Source: an uncultured Actinomycetes bacterium (GTDB taxonomy: Bacteria > Actinomycetota > Actinomycetes > Nanopelagicales > Nanopelagicaceae). Taken from it: 15,713 nucleotides of DNA. This document shows positions 9,605-15,713 of the stretch, piece by piece. The notes beneath the pieces are model-generated. The model was not told the DNA's origin. It ran no database searches and saw only the letters and a list, made by a program, of their open reading frames with translations. The translations under genes and the position numbers were made by a program. Each line of letters opens with the position of its first letter. The first letter of the stretch is position 1. Location of the stretch: the NCBI GenBank assembly GCA_903844585.1, contig CAIMUD010000145.1, forward strand, positions 1 to 15,713. The letters are read 5' to 3'.

Positions 9605-10266
9605 TCACAAAGAAGAACGCCTTTGGTTTAGTCGCTTTTGTTACCGCTGCAAACCTACTTGTAAATATTTATTACGAGATCTTCGAAGTTGTGCCCATTA
9701 ACGATGCAAAAGCCTCACTCTTTGGCCATTTTTCACACGGGCTTGCGGGCGCTCCAGGACGCGTATTTGACCTACTTAGCTACTTCACAATCTGGAGCCA
9801 GATTGTTGTTGCGATAACTTTCTATGCTTTATATAAAAATTCAACTAGAAAAGATCGCTTTACTACGCTTCTGCTACCGACGGCAATCATGATGGTCACA
9901 ATCACAGGCATTATGTTCTACGCACTTATTTATCCTGTTAACCCACCAAAAGGTGCAAATATTTATCCTAGCTTTGTCTCTCATGCTGTTGTCCCCGTGA
10001 TTTCTGTACTTGCATGGATCGCATATGGACCACGTGGATTTATGAAAGTAAAAGCAATACCTTCACTCTTTATCATTCCAATTATTTGGGTTGGTCTAAC
10101 TCTCGTTCGAGGAGTTATAAGTACTCAATATCCTTATGGAGTTCTTGATGTAACCGATATTGGTTACATGTGGTTTTTCATTACTGTCGTGGCAATTATT
10201 GTTTTTGGAGTTGTACTTGGACTTATTTACGCAGCTGTTGACAAGCTTCGCGCTAAAGCCAGCTAA
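9601..10266 (+). CDS. Pr6Pr family membrane protein
   Basis: This is a 221-aa polytopic membrane protein with about six hydrophobic helices, for example near residues 7–25, 61–78, 91–112, 125–142, 152–170 and 187–212. The blocks FDLLSYFTIWSQ, SHAVVPVISVLAW and YPYGVLDV followed by GYMW match the Pr6Pr (FAR-17a/AIG1-like) family, whose bacterial members are uncharacterised. Conserved histidines and aromatic residues near the membrane face might form an active site, because eukaryotic relatives include lipid hydrolases, but that is a distant link. Start is ATG at 9601, overlapping the UDGb stop. It is followed after 9 bp by the SRAP gene. Nothing shows a functional tie to the repair genes on either side. 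Confidence 0.75.
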   Translation: MITKKNAFGLVAFVTAANLLVNIYYEIFEVVPINDAKASLFGHFSHGLAGAPGRVFDLLSYFTIWSQIVVAITFYALYKNSTRKDRFTTLLLPTAIMMVTITGIMFYALIYPVNPPKGANIYPSFVSHAVVPVISVLAWIAYGPRGFMKVKAIPSLFIIPIIWVGLTLVRGVISTQYPYGVLDVTDIGYMWFFITVVAIIVFGVVLGLIYAAVDKLRAKAS

Positions 10267-10275
10267 TAATTTCTG

Positions 10276-11004
10276 ATGTGTGGCCGCTATGCCTTGTCAG
10301 CATCTGCTGAAGATATAGCGCTGCAATTTGATGCTGAGAAGAAGCCTGACGCATTTCTTCCTGCTCAGTGGAATATTTCACCAACCCAGCCAATTTTAAT
10401 TGTTAGCGGTATTGATACATCAGGAGACGCCAGAACAATTTCGAAAGTCTCTTGGGGTCTAGTGCCAAATTGGAGCGAAGATACCTCGCGTGCATCCAAT
10501 GCGATTAATGCTCGCGTGGAGTCTGTTTCAGAGAAACCAAGTTTTAGATCTGCATTTCGAAAGCGTCGTTGCTTAATCCCAGCTAGCGGATATTTTGAAT
10601 GGGCCACAGAGTTGGGTAAATACAAACCCAAACAACCTTTCTATATCCATAACGAAGATGAGTCCCTACTTGCAATGGCAGGGATTTATGAAGAGTGGAT
10701 TAACCCTGTTACAAGTACTCCACTTACAAGTGCAGCAATCATTACGCGCGAATCTGTTGGAGTTATTGCACCAATTCACCATCGCATGCCAGTTCTGTTA
10801 CCGAAAGATCGCTGGGCTATGTGGCTTTCCACGGATTCACTTAGCGAGAGCAAAGTTCAGGAGTATCTGGCTCTGCTTGAAACCCCAAAGCCAGATGCCG
10901 GGTTGGTTTTTAGGCCGGTCTCTTCGGCGGTCAATAACGCACGAAATATCGGGCCCGAACTCATCGCTGGGATTGAGCTTGGAGAGCCGCAGACGCTCTT
11001 CTAG
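10276..11004 (+). CDS. SOS response-associated peptidase (SRAP; YedK/HMCES homologue)
   Basis: SRAP proteins form a covalent thiazolidine crosslink with abasic sites in single-stranded DNA and protect them during replication. The 242-aa protein begins MCGRY, so removal of Met exposes the catalytic Cys2. Other expected residues are present: N78 and R80 in the NARVE block, E108 in GYFEW, and His168 in HHRMPV. WGLVPNW (60–66) and the closing VNNARN block are also family hallmarks. In many bacteria the gene sits near imuB/dnaE2 or other SOS genes; here the LexA box and dnaE2 follow directly. The LexA box lies downstream of this gene, so the sequence does not show SOS control of SRAP itself. No ribosome-binding site is evident before the ATG. 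Confidence 0.95.
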   Translation: MCGRYALSASAEDIALQFDAEKKPDAFLPAQWNISPTQPILIVSGIDTSGDARTISKVSWGLVPNWSEDTSRASNAINARVESVSEKPSFRSAFRKRRCLIPASGYFEWATELGKYKPKQPFYIHNEDESLLAMAGIYEEWINPVTSTPLTSAAIITRESVGVIAPIHHRMPVLLPKDRWAMWLSTDSLSESKVQEYLALLETPKPDAGLVFRPVSSAVNNARNIGPELIAGIELGEPQTLF

Positions 11005-11024
11005 CAGCCTTTTCACGCCCAGGG

Positions 11025-11062
11025 TTGCCTTCTGTCAGGGGCTGTGACTATCTTTCGAACAT
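11025..11062 (+). promoter_or_regulatory. Putative promoter of the DUF6504–dnaE2 operon (leaderless)
   Basis: TTGCCT (11025–11030) and TATCTT (11049–11054) form a -35/-10 pair with an 18-bp spacer. Initiation 7–9 bases after the -10 falls on about 11061–11063, which is the A of the DUF6504 ATG. No Shine-Dalgarno sequence precedes that ATG. No other start is available upstream before an in-frame TGA at 11045, which supports a leaderless transcript. Placement is by eye. Confidence 0.6.
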
Positions 11063-11070
11063 ATGTTCGA
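11055..11070. promoter_or_regulatory. LexA operator (SOS box)
   Basis: TCGAACATATGTTCGA is a perfect 16-bp palindrome. It equals the established actinobacterial/mycobacterial SOS box TCGAAC-N4-GTTCGA in all twelve fixed positions. It starts directly after the -10 hexamer and covers the predicted transcription start and the ATG of DUF6504. LexA bound here would block initiation until RecA-stimulated LexA cleavage. I saw no second copy in the window. Confidence 0.92.
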
Positions 11071-11371
11071 ATACTCAGATCAGGAGCTCGCCCCGCTCTC
11101 CGGAGCCGACGAGGTCGTTGCCCATGAAGGAATTCCGGTCGAGTTCTTTTACAAGGGCCGCGCATTTCATATTCACGCGCTTCTTTCAAAATGGAAAGAG
11201 ACCGCTGAATGGTGGAAGCACATTGGAGAAGGTGATCGCCTGCCATCACTCGGTGAAAAGTTATATTGGAAAGTAGAAGCAGCGCCGGTCGGAACCGTAA
11301 ATACATTTGAGATTGAGTTTGATTTAGCGACAAACTCTTGGCAAATCCGCCCGACATCTCGTGGCCGGTAA
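11063..11371 (+). CDS. DUF6504 family protein, first gene of SOS operon with dnaE2
   Basis: This is a small 102-aa soluble protein. Features are VEFFYKGRAFHIHALLSKW (26–44), the tryptophan-rich EWWKH block and a closing part with YWKVEAA, FEIEFDLATNSWQIRP. This pattern fits the DUF6504 family, which I recall as often encoded beside actinobacterial DNA polymerase Y/ImuB or DnaE2 genes; its function is not established. Its ATG lies inside the LexA box, so the first codons are also the operator. Its last 11 bases overlap the GTG start of dnaE2, so the two are co-transcribed and probably translationally coupled. A role as an accessory factor of translesion synthesis is inferred from position and regulation only. 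Confidence 0.75.
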   Translation: MFEYSDQELAPLSGADEVVAHEGIPVEFFYKGRAFHIHALLSKWKETAEWWKHIGEGDRLPSLGEKLYWKVEAAPVGTVNTFEIEFDLATNSWQIRPTSRGR

Positions 11372-14300
11372 GCAATTTACACACTTGCGGGTTGCAAGTG
11401 GATTTTCATTTAAATTTGGCACCGCTCTTCCAGAGAGCATCATCGTAAAAGCAGCGCGCCTTGGAATGTCATCGATTGCACTTACTGATCGAGAAGGCAT
11501 GTCTGGCGCTATTCGTTTTGCTAAAAGTTGTGAAGAAGCCGGCATCACTCCGATTCTTGGCATCAACTTAAGTTTTATCCAGAAGCGATACCGCGTCACG
11601 CTATTAGCTAAAGCCCACCACCTCTCCTCGCTATACCGGCTTGTCACCGCTATCAATATGGATAATAGCGAAAGCCTGCTAACGCTTGAGCTGCTCAAAA
11701 AGTTTAAGGAATACTCCTCCAACGTTTTAGTTATGCACGGCGCAGAATCTGCAGTGGGTGAAGCAATTCTGCGAAGAAAAGAGAGCGAAGCGCTCGGGAT
11801 GTTAGAGGCAAGTAGTGCGTTTTTTGCCGGTCAATCAATTGAATGCGTAAGCCATCAGAGTAGAGAGGAAGCACTTTTCTCAACACAAAGCGCCGCCCGG
11901 TTACTTGGCTTTGCCAGAAGCCACAACCTAGAAGCGGTATTAACAAATGCGGTTCGCATGCTTGACGCCGAAGATGCGCCCGTTGCCGATGTATTAGATG
12001 CTGCACGCAAACTTGTTGCAATCAACCGTAACAATATTGAGCGCAGTAATTCGGAAGGTTATTTAAAGAGCGCAGAAGAGATGTATGAGATTGCAGATGA
12101 GATTGCTATCGCTGCAGGAGAAAAGAACGGCAATGGCCTACTTGCCACTACTAATAAATGGGCAGAGCTATGTGGACTTTCACCACGTTTGGATGTTGGC
12201 ATTGGAGCAATTCACTTACCCGAGCCACAAGTATTGGGCGCTACCGATAGCCAAGGCCTTGCAGATCAACTACGCCAGCAATGTGAAGCTGGCTTAAGCA
12301 GTAAATACACCGGCGAGCTATCTGTGAAAGCAGCTGCGCGGTTAGAGGAAGAACTCACAGTTATTCGGGGACTTGGTTTTGAATCCTACTTTCTAACCGT
12401 TGCACAGATTGCGCAGAGTGCAAAAAGTAAAGGGATACGCGTTGCTGCCCGGGGTAGCGGGGCAGGTTCGATTGTTTGTTATCTCTTAGGAATCTCTGGA
12501 ATCGAACCAATTAATAACTTCTTACTCATGGAGAGATTTTGTTCACCGCTACGCCGAGATTTACCTGATATCGATATCGACGTTGAATCAGATCGTCGTT
12601 TAGAAATTTATGATGATGTCTTTGCAAAGTACGCAGACCCAGATTGGCAAAGCCCTGGCAATACATCGCGCTGCGCAACCGTTGCGATGGTCGAAACATA
12701 TAAAGCACGTAGCGCAATTCGCGATGTAGGAGCTGCTATTGGGATGTCTCCTATGGAGGTGGATGCACTTGCTAAAGCGCTACCTCGAATTAGATCGAGC
12801 AATATTGCTCGCGCAATCGAAACAATCCCAGAGCTGCAGGGCCTTAATCTCAATTCGGCTCTCATCAAAACAGTTGTACAACTTGCAGCAAAGCTCGATG
12901 GTCTCCCACGCCACCTAGCAATGCACCCATGCGCCATCGCACTCTCTGATAGTTCGCTTCAAGATTTTGCACCTTTGCAGAGAAATGCAAGCGGTTATCC
13001 GATGGTGCAATTTAATAAAGATGATGTAGAAGCGATTGGCTTACTTAAACTTGATGTTCTCGGCGTCCGCATGCAATCTGCTATCTCATTTACTCTTTCT
13101 GAAATTGAGAGAGTCGAAGGGGAGAAAATTGATATCGATGAAATCAACTTTGATGACAAGCTAACTTTTGATCTCATTAAATCCACACGCACGTTAGGTC
13201 TCTTTCAAATTGAGAGTCCAGGCCAGCGCGAACTTGTAGGAAAATTTGCTCCTTCATCATTTAACGATTTAATTATTGGAATCTCACTCTTTCGCCCGGG
13301 GCCAGTTAAAGCCGACATGATCTCGCCATTTCTAAGGACAAGGCATGGCTTTGCACAACGCTCATTTATTCATCAGGATCTTGAGGAGATATTGACTGAG
13401 ACAGAAGGCGTTGTTGTATTCCACGAACAAGTAATTCGTATCATCGCAAAGATGACAGGAGTTACTTATGCAGATGGCGATCAAAAGCGCCGCTTACTTG
13501 GCACAAGAGAAGGCCAACAAGAAGTCTGTGATTGGTTCTACTCACTCGCACTCTCTCGCGGTTATGAAATGGCTACCGTAGATAAAGTCTGGAAAGTCTT
13601 ACGAGATTTTGCATCCTTTGGATTCTGCAAAGCACATGCTGCAGCCTTCGCACTTCCTACTTATCAATCAGGTTGGCTTAAAACTCATCACACCGCTGCA
13701 TTTATCGCAGGAGTACTCACGCATGACCCAGGCATGTACCCAAAGCGTTTGCTCATTGATGAAGCGCGCCAATGGGGGATTGAGATTGCACCGGTAGATG
13801 TAAATAAATCAGAAGCCGTTTACAGAGTTGAAAAGACAAACGCAGTAACCCGCAAGCCATTTCAAGCGGTAAATACAAAAGCATCGGGCGAACTTCTGAC
13901 ACTTCCTGATGCACGTGGGTATGCAATCCGAATGTCCCTTGCAGATATCTCTGGAATATCTGGCGAAGAAGTAAGCAACATAGTCAGCGCCAGACCCTAT
14001 TTAGATCTTGCAGACTTTATCTATCGCTCTAAAGCAAGTGCCCCAACAACCCAAGCCCTTGTAAATATTGGGGCCTTCGATGAAATCTGCGGCGTGGGGA
14101 AAAACGGGGTTAATAGACGCGATCTTTATATACATCTGCAAGAGTTACAGAAAATAAACGGTAATAAAAAGAAGGTTGACTCATCGCAACTCTCTTTTAA
14201 TTTACTCACAAGTGATATTGAAAGCCTTGGCTTGCCAGATATAACGCAAGAAGAACAGCTAAAAAATGAGCTCACCGTCCTTGGCATGGATGTGACAAGC

Positions 14301-14672
14301 CACCTCCTTGCACCTTATGGAGAATTCTTAAACTCAATCGGCGTAACAAAATCTTCTGATCTCATTAAAGCCAGATCAGGTTCTTCTGTTGTTGTAGTAG
14401 GGGTAAAAGTTGCCCTACAAACACCACCTATTCGCACGGGCAAACGCGTTATGTTTCTAACTCTTGATGACGGGCATGGTTGTAACGATCTAACTTTCTT
14501 TGAAAGTGCTCAAGAAAACTTCGCGTATTTAATTAGAAATACGGCGCTAATTCTGGCTCGAGGAGAAATCCGCAGAACAGGCCCTCGTGGTGTATCTATT
14601 CGCGCTACGGGTGCATGGGATTTAAATGATGCTTATTCATCATGGAAAAACGAAATCAAAATTGCCAAGTAG
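11361..14672 (+). CDS. dnaE2: Error-prone DNA polymerase, DnaE2-type alpha subunit
   Basis: DnaE2 is a C-family polymerase used in SOS mutagenesis and lesion bypass. The protein is 1103 aa. The polymerase core is intact: LPDIDIDVESDRR carries the first catalytic aspartates (402–407), LKLDVLG carries the third (D565), and MHPCAIAL, FRPGPV and HEQVIRI are also present. The segment NIERSNSEGYLKSAEEM, the short C-terminus with ELTVLGMDVTSHLLAPY and the terminal OB-fold (VVVVGVKVAL to IRATGAWDL), without the long tau-binding tail, point to DnaE2 and not the replicative DnaE1. The N-terminal PHP domain has lost its metal ligands: HxH is RVA (10–12), the LTDH histidine is Arg, and the TNDVH histidine is Arg. 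The start is GTG at 11361, overlapping DUF6504 by 11 bases. No imuA' or imuB gene is adjacent on either side. Confidence 0.92.
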   Translation: MAGKQFTHLRVASGFSFKFGTALPESIIVKAARLGMSSIALTDREGMSGAIRFAKSCEEAGITPILGINLSFIQKRYRVTLLAKAHHLSSLYRLVTAINMDNSESLLTLELLKKFKEYSSNVLVMHGAESAVGEAILRRKESEALGMLEASSAFFAGQSIECVSHQSREEALFSTQSAARLLGFARSHNLEAVLTNAVRMLDAEDAPVADVLDAARKLVAINRNNIERSNSEGYLKSAEEMYEIADEIAIAAGEKNGNGLLATTNKWAELCGLSPRLDVGIGAIHLPEPQVLGATDSQGLADQLRQQCEAGLSSKYTGELSVKAAARLEEELTVIRGLGFESYFLTVAQIAQSAKSKGIRVAARGSGAGSIVCYLLGISGIEPINNFLLMERFCSPLRRDLPDIDIDVESDRRLEIYDDVFAKYADPDWQSPGNTSRCATVAMVETYKARSAIRDVGAAIGMSPMEVDALAKALPRIRSSNIARAIETIPELQGLNLNSALIKTVVQLAAKLDGLPRHLAMHPCAIALSDSSLQDFAPLQRNASGYPMVQFNKDDVEAIGLLKLDVLGVRMQSAISFTLSEIERVEGEKIDIDEINFDDKLTFDLIKSTRTLGLFQIESPGQRELVGKFAPSSFNDLIIGISLFRPGPVKADMISPFLRTRHGFAQRSFIHQDLEEILTETEGVVVFHEQVIRIIAKMTGVTYADGDQKRRLLGTREGQQEVCDWFYSLALSRGYEMATVDKVWKVLRDFASFGFCKAHAAAFALPTYQSGWLKTHHTAAFIAGVLTHDPGMYPKRLLIDEARQWGIEIAPVDVNKSEAVYRVEKTNAVTRKPFQAVNTKASGELLTLPDARGYAIRMSLADISGISGEEVSNIVSARPYLDLADFIYRSKASAPTTQALVNIGAFDEICGVGKNGVNRRDLYIHLQELQKINGNKKKVDSSQLSFNLLTSDIESLGLPDITQEEQLKNELTVLGMDVTSHLLAPYGEFLNSIGVTKSSDLIKARSGSSVVVVGVKVALQTPPIRTGKRVMFLTLDDGHGCNDLTFFESAQENFAYLIRNTALILARGEIRRTGPRGVSIRATGAWDLNDAYSSWKNEIKIAK

Positions 14673-14690
14673 ACTGCACCTCGGTCATTG
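14670..14690 (+). promoter_or_regulatory. Putative tRNA promoter -10 overlapping the dnaE2 stop
   Basis: The dnaE2 stop codon TAG is the first half of TAGACT (14670–14675), a -10 hexamer like that of mycobacterial rRNA promoters. A start about seven bases later would leave a leader of roughly nine bases before the tRNA. No good -35 is seen 17–18 bp upstream, inside the dnaE2 coding end. Confidence 0.4.
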
Positions 14691-14766
14691 GCCCCCATAG
14701 TCCAATGGCAGAGACAGAGGACTTAAAATCCTTCCAGTGTCGGTTCGAGTCCGACTGGGGGCACCA
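14691..14766 (+). tRNA. tRNA with anticodon UAA (Leu by anticodon), class-I shape, CCA encoded
   Basis: The 76-base gene folds as a cloverleaf. The acceptor stem GCCCCCA pairs with TGGGGGC, followed by A73 and an encoded CCA. The D-arm has a three-pair stem GTC/GAC with AATGGCA in the loop. The anticodon stem GAGGA/TCCTT (one G·U pair) holds the loop CTTAAAA, giving anticodon TAA at 14724–14726. The variable loop is only CCAGT. The T-arm GTCGG-TTCGAGT-CCGAC is perfect. UAA reads the leucine codon UUA, but bacterial tRNA-Leu normally has a long variable arm (class II). Amino-acid identity is therefore uncertain even though the tRNA call itself is firm. Confidence 0.93.
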
Positions 14767-14924
14767 AAAGCAACATATTCAGTTAACTACTTTTAAAATA
14801 ATCTGCACACAAGCAAAGCTTGCGAACCTGCTGACTCTGCCATTGGGGTGACCCCCGGTGTTAAACATTGAGCGTGAAGGGATATGTACTACCAAAATAT
14901 AAATATTTGCTTAATACTTGGTCA
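14767..14924. other. AT-rich spacer after the tRNA with hairpins and inverted D-arm copy
   Basis: This 158-bp gap has no gene that I can support. It contains a small hairpin CAAGC-AAA-GCTTG (14810–14822) and a GGGG-TGA-CCCC hairpin (14845–14855). The 12-base sequence CTCTGCCATTGG (14835–14846) is the exact reverse complement of the tRNA D-arm at 14702–14713. The final 40 bases are AT-rich (TATAAA at 14898–14903) and presumably hold the promoter of the next gene, although no clean -35/-10 pair or ribosome-binding site is visible. Confidence 0.5.
14835..14846 (-). repeat. Inverted copy of the tRNA D-arm
   Basis: CTCTGCCATTGG here is the perfect reverse complement of CCAATGGCAGAG at 14702–14713. 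After one mismatch the match continues for three more bases (CAG), so 15 of 16 positions agree. It reads on the strand opposite to the tRNA. Confidence 0.75.
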
Positions 14925-15713
14925 ATGAAGAGAGCTTTTTTAATACTTCTGACACTGTTTCTAATTTTTAATAACGGTTCCGCATTTGCTGTAGATCCAG
15001 ATGCCTCGACAAAAGCTCAAATTGAACAAGTCAACGCTGAAATTGTTCAGCTTGCAAACCGAATAAGCCTTGCAAATTACCCACCTGATGTCTGTAGTCA
15101 AAGTTATCCGCCCTTAGTAGCTGCAGAGGCTGAGCAAAATAGATTAGCTCGCGACTTTCCTTTTCAACTTTTTGATGTTGGAACCGGCAATACTTACACT
15201 CTTGAGGATTTATCAGTAAAAGCTAATCGCCCAATTACCATTGTGACAAAGGAACAGATGGCTGCTGCCATAGCAGCAGTTGAGGGGGCAAAGGAACCTT
15301 GTAACGCTTATAGCGCCTTAGTAAACAGAATTGATTTGCTTCGGAATCAGATTTTGTCGAGTTTAATCAATTATGGGGATGGCACAAATCCAAACGGACA
15401 AGCTTGTGCGGAATCTATGAATAACTTGAATGCAGAGTTAGGGCGTCAAAATTCGGAAGTGAATTTATTTATAAATCTTTGGGCTAATCCGGCAGAAACT
15501 ATTGATTTTGTAAATAGATATTCACAAGAGGTAGGAGTATCTATTAAAGAATCATACAAAATTCTTTATACTAAAAGCTTGGCAGCATTAAATACGGCAA
15601 TAGATAAAATGAAACTCTATCAATCTAGCACTAGTCCAGGTGAAAATATTCAACCGTTACAAATTTGTGAAACTGTTAGACAATACAAAAATGAGTATTC
15701 GAACGCAAAAATC
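14925..15713 (+). CDS. Secreted protein of unknown function (cut by right edge)
   Basis: An open frame of 263 codons starts at ATG 14925 and leaves the window without a stop. Residues 1–22 form a clear Sec signal peptide: KR, a hydrophobic core AFLILLTLFLIF, and a likely cleavage after SAFA. No lipobox is present. The mature part is polar and mostly helical, with Leu/Ala/Gln-rich stretches at about 28–50, 130–150 and 160–185 that could form coiled coils. Four cysteines (57, 126, 161, 248) are spaced roughly one per helical segment and could form disulfides outside the cell. I do not recognise a family. Base composition is more AT-rich than in the housekeeping genes upstream. The ATG has no ribosome-binding site nearby, so the transcript may be leaderless or the start may differ slightly. 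Confidence 0.75.
   Translation, partial: MKRAFLILLTLFLIFNNGSAFAVDPDASTKAQIEQVNAEIVQLANRISLANYPPDVCSQSYPPLVAAEAEQNRLARDFPFQLFDVGTGNTYTLEDLSVKANRPITIVTKEQMAAAIAAVEGAKEPCNAYSALVNRIDLLRNQILSSLINYGDGTNPNGQACAESMNNLNAELGRQNSEVNLFINLWANPAETIDFVNRYSQEVGVSIKESYKILYTKSLAALNTAIDKMKLYQSSTSPGENIQPLQICETVRQYKNEYSNAKI

Noticed and set aside
10100..10115. CTCGTTCGAG palindrome inside the Pr6Pr gene
   Set aside because: It is a short palindrome in coding sequence lacking the TCGAAC-N4-GTTCGA layout.
14741..14750. GTTCGA-like sequence in the tRNA considered as an SOS half-site
   Set aside because: It is the universally conserved T-loop and has no inverted partner at SOS-box spacing.
14845..14855. GGGG-TGA-CCCC hairpin as an intrinsic terminator for the tRNA
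   Set aside because: The stem is only four pairs, lies about 80 bases after the tRNA, and is not followed by a T-tract.

Overview
The window comes from a gene-dense, fairly low-GC actinobacterium. The run mfd – (lipoprotein) – mazG – eno – divIC/ftsB – DUF501 – ppx has the same order as the mycobacterial mfd–mazG–lpqU–eno–Rv1024–Rv1025–ppx2 neighbourhood. The LexA operator matches the actinobacterial/mycobacterial form TCGAAC-N4-GTTCGA exactly. AT-leaning codon use, very short or overlapping gene junctions and few intergenic bases resemble streamlined aquatic lineages (acI/Nanopelagicales-like). That placement is an inference, not a demonstrated identity.

Layout. Bases 1–862 (minus strand) hold the N-terminal part of phosphoenolpyruvate carboxylase, cut by the left edge. 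A 147-bp divergent spacer follows. From 1010 to 14672 every gene is on the plus strand and tightly packed: mfd (transcription-repair coupling factor), a SurA-N-like lipoprotein, mazG, eno, divIC/ftsB, a DUF501 protein, a Ppx/GppA phosphatase, a family-5 uracil-DNA glycosylase (UDGb), a Pr6Pr-type membrane protein and an SRAP/YedK/HMCES-type abasic-site protein. A 58-bp spacer then carries a perfect LexA box that overlaps the start codon of a small DUF6504 protein. Its gene overlaps a DnaE2-type error-prone DNA polymerase gene. Next comes a tRNA gene with anticodon UAA, a 158-bp AT-rich gap, and a secreted protein of unknown function that runs off the right edge.

How the genes fit together. 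The first block is actinobacterial core metabolism and cell division (Ppc, Eno, DivIC, Ppx). DNA maintenance functions are interleaved and become concentrated downstream: Mfd for transcription-coupled repair, MazG for nucleotide-pool cleaning, UDGb for uracil removal, SRAP for shielding abasic sites in single-stranded DNA, and an SOS-controlled DUF6504–DnaE2 pair for damage-tolerant synthesis.

The most unusual elements are: (i) the LexA operator lying on the predicted transcription start of a leaderless mRNA for DUF6504–DnaE2, with no ImuA'/ImuB gene beside it; (ii) the loss of the metal-binding residues of the DnaE2 PHP domain; (iii) a class-I tRNA body with a leucine (UAA) anticodon; and (iv) an inverted copy of that tRNA's D-arm about 120 bp downstream.
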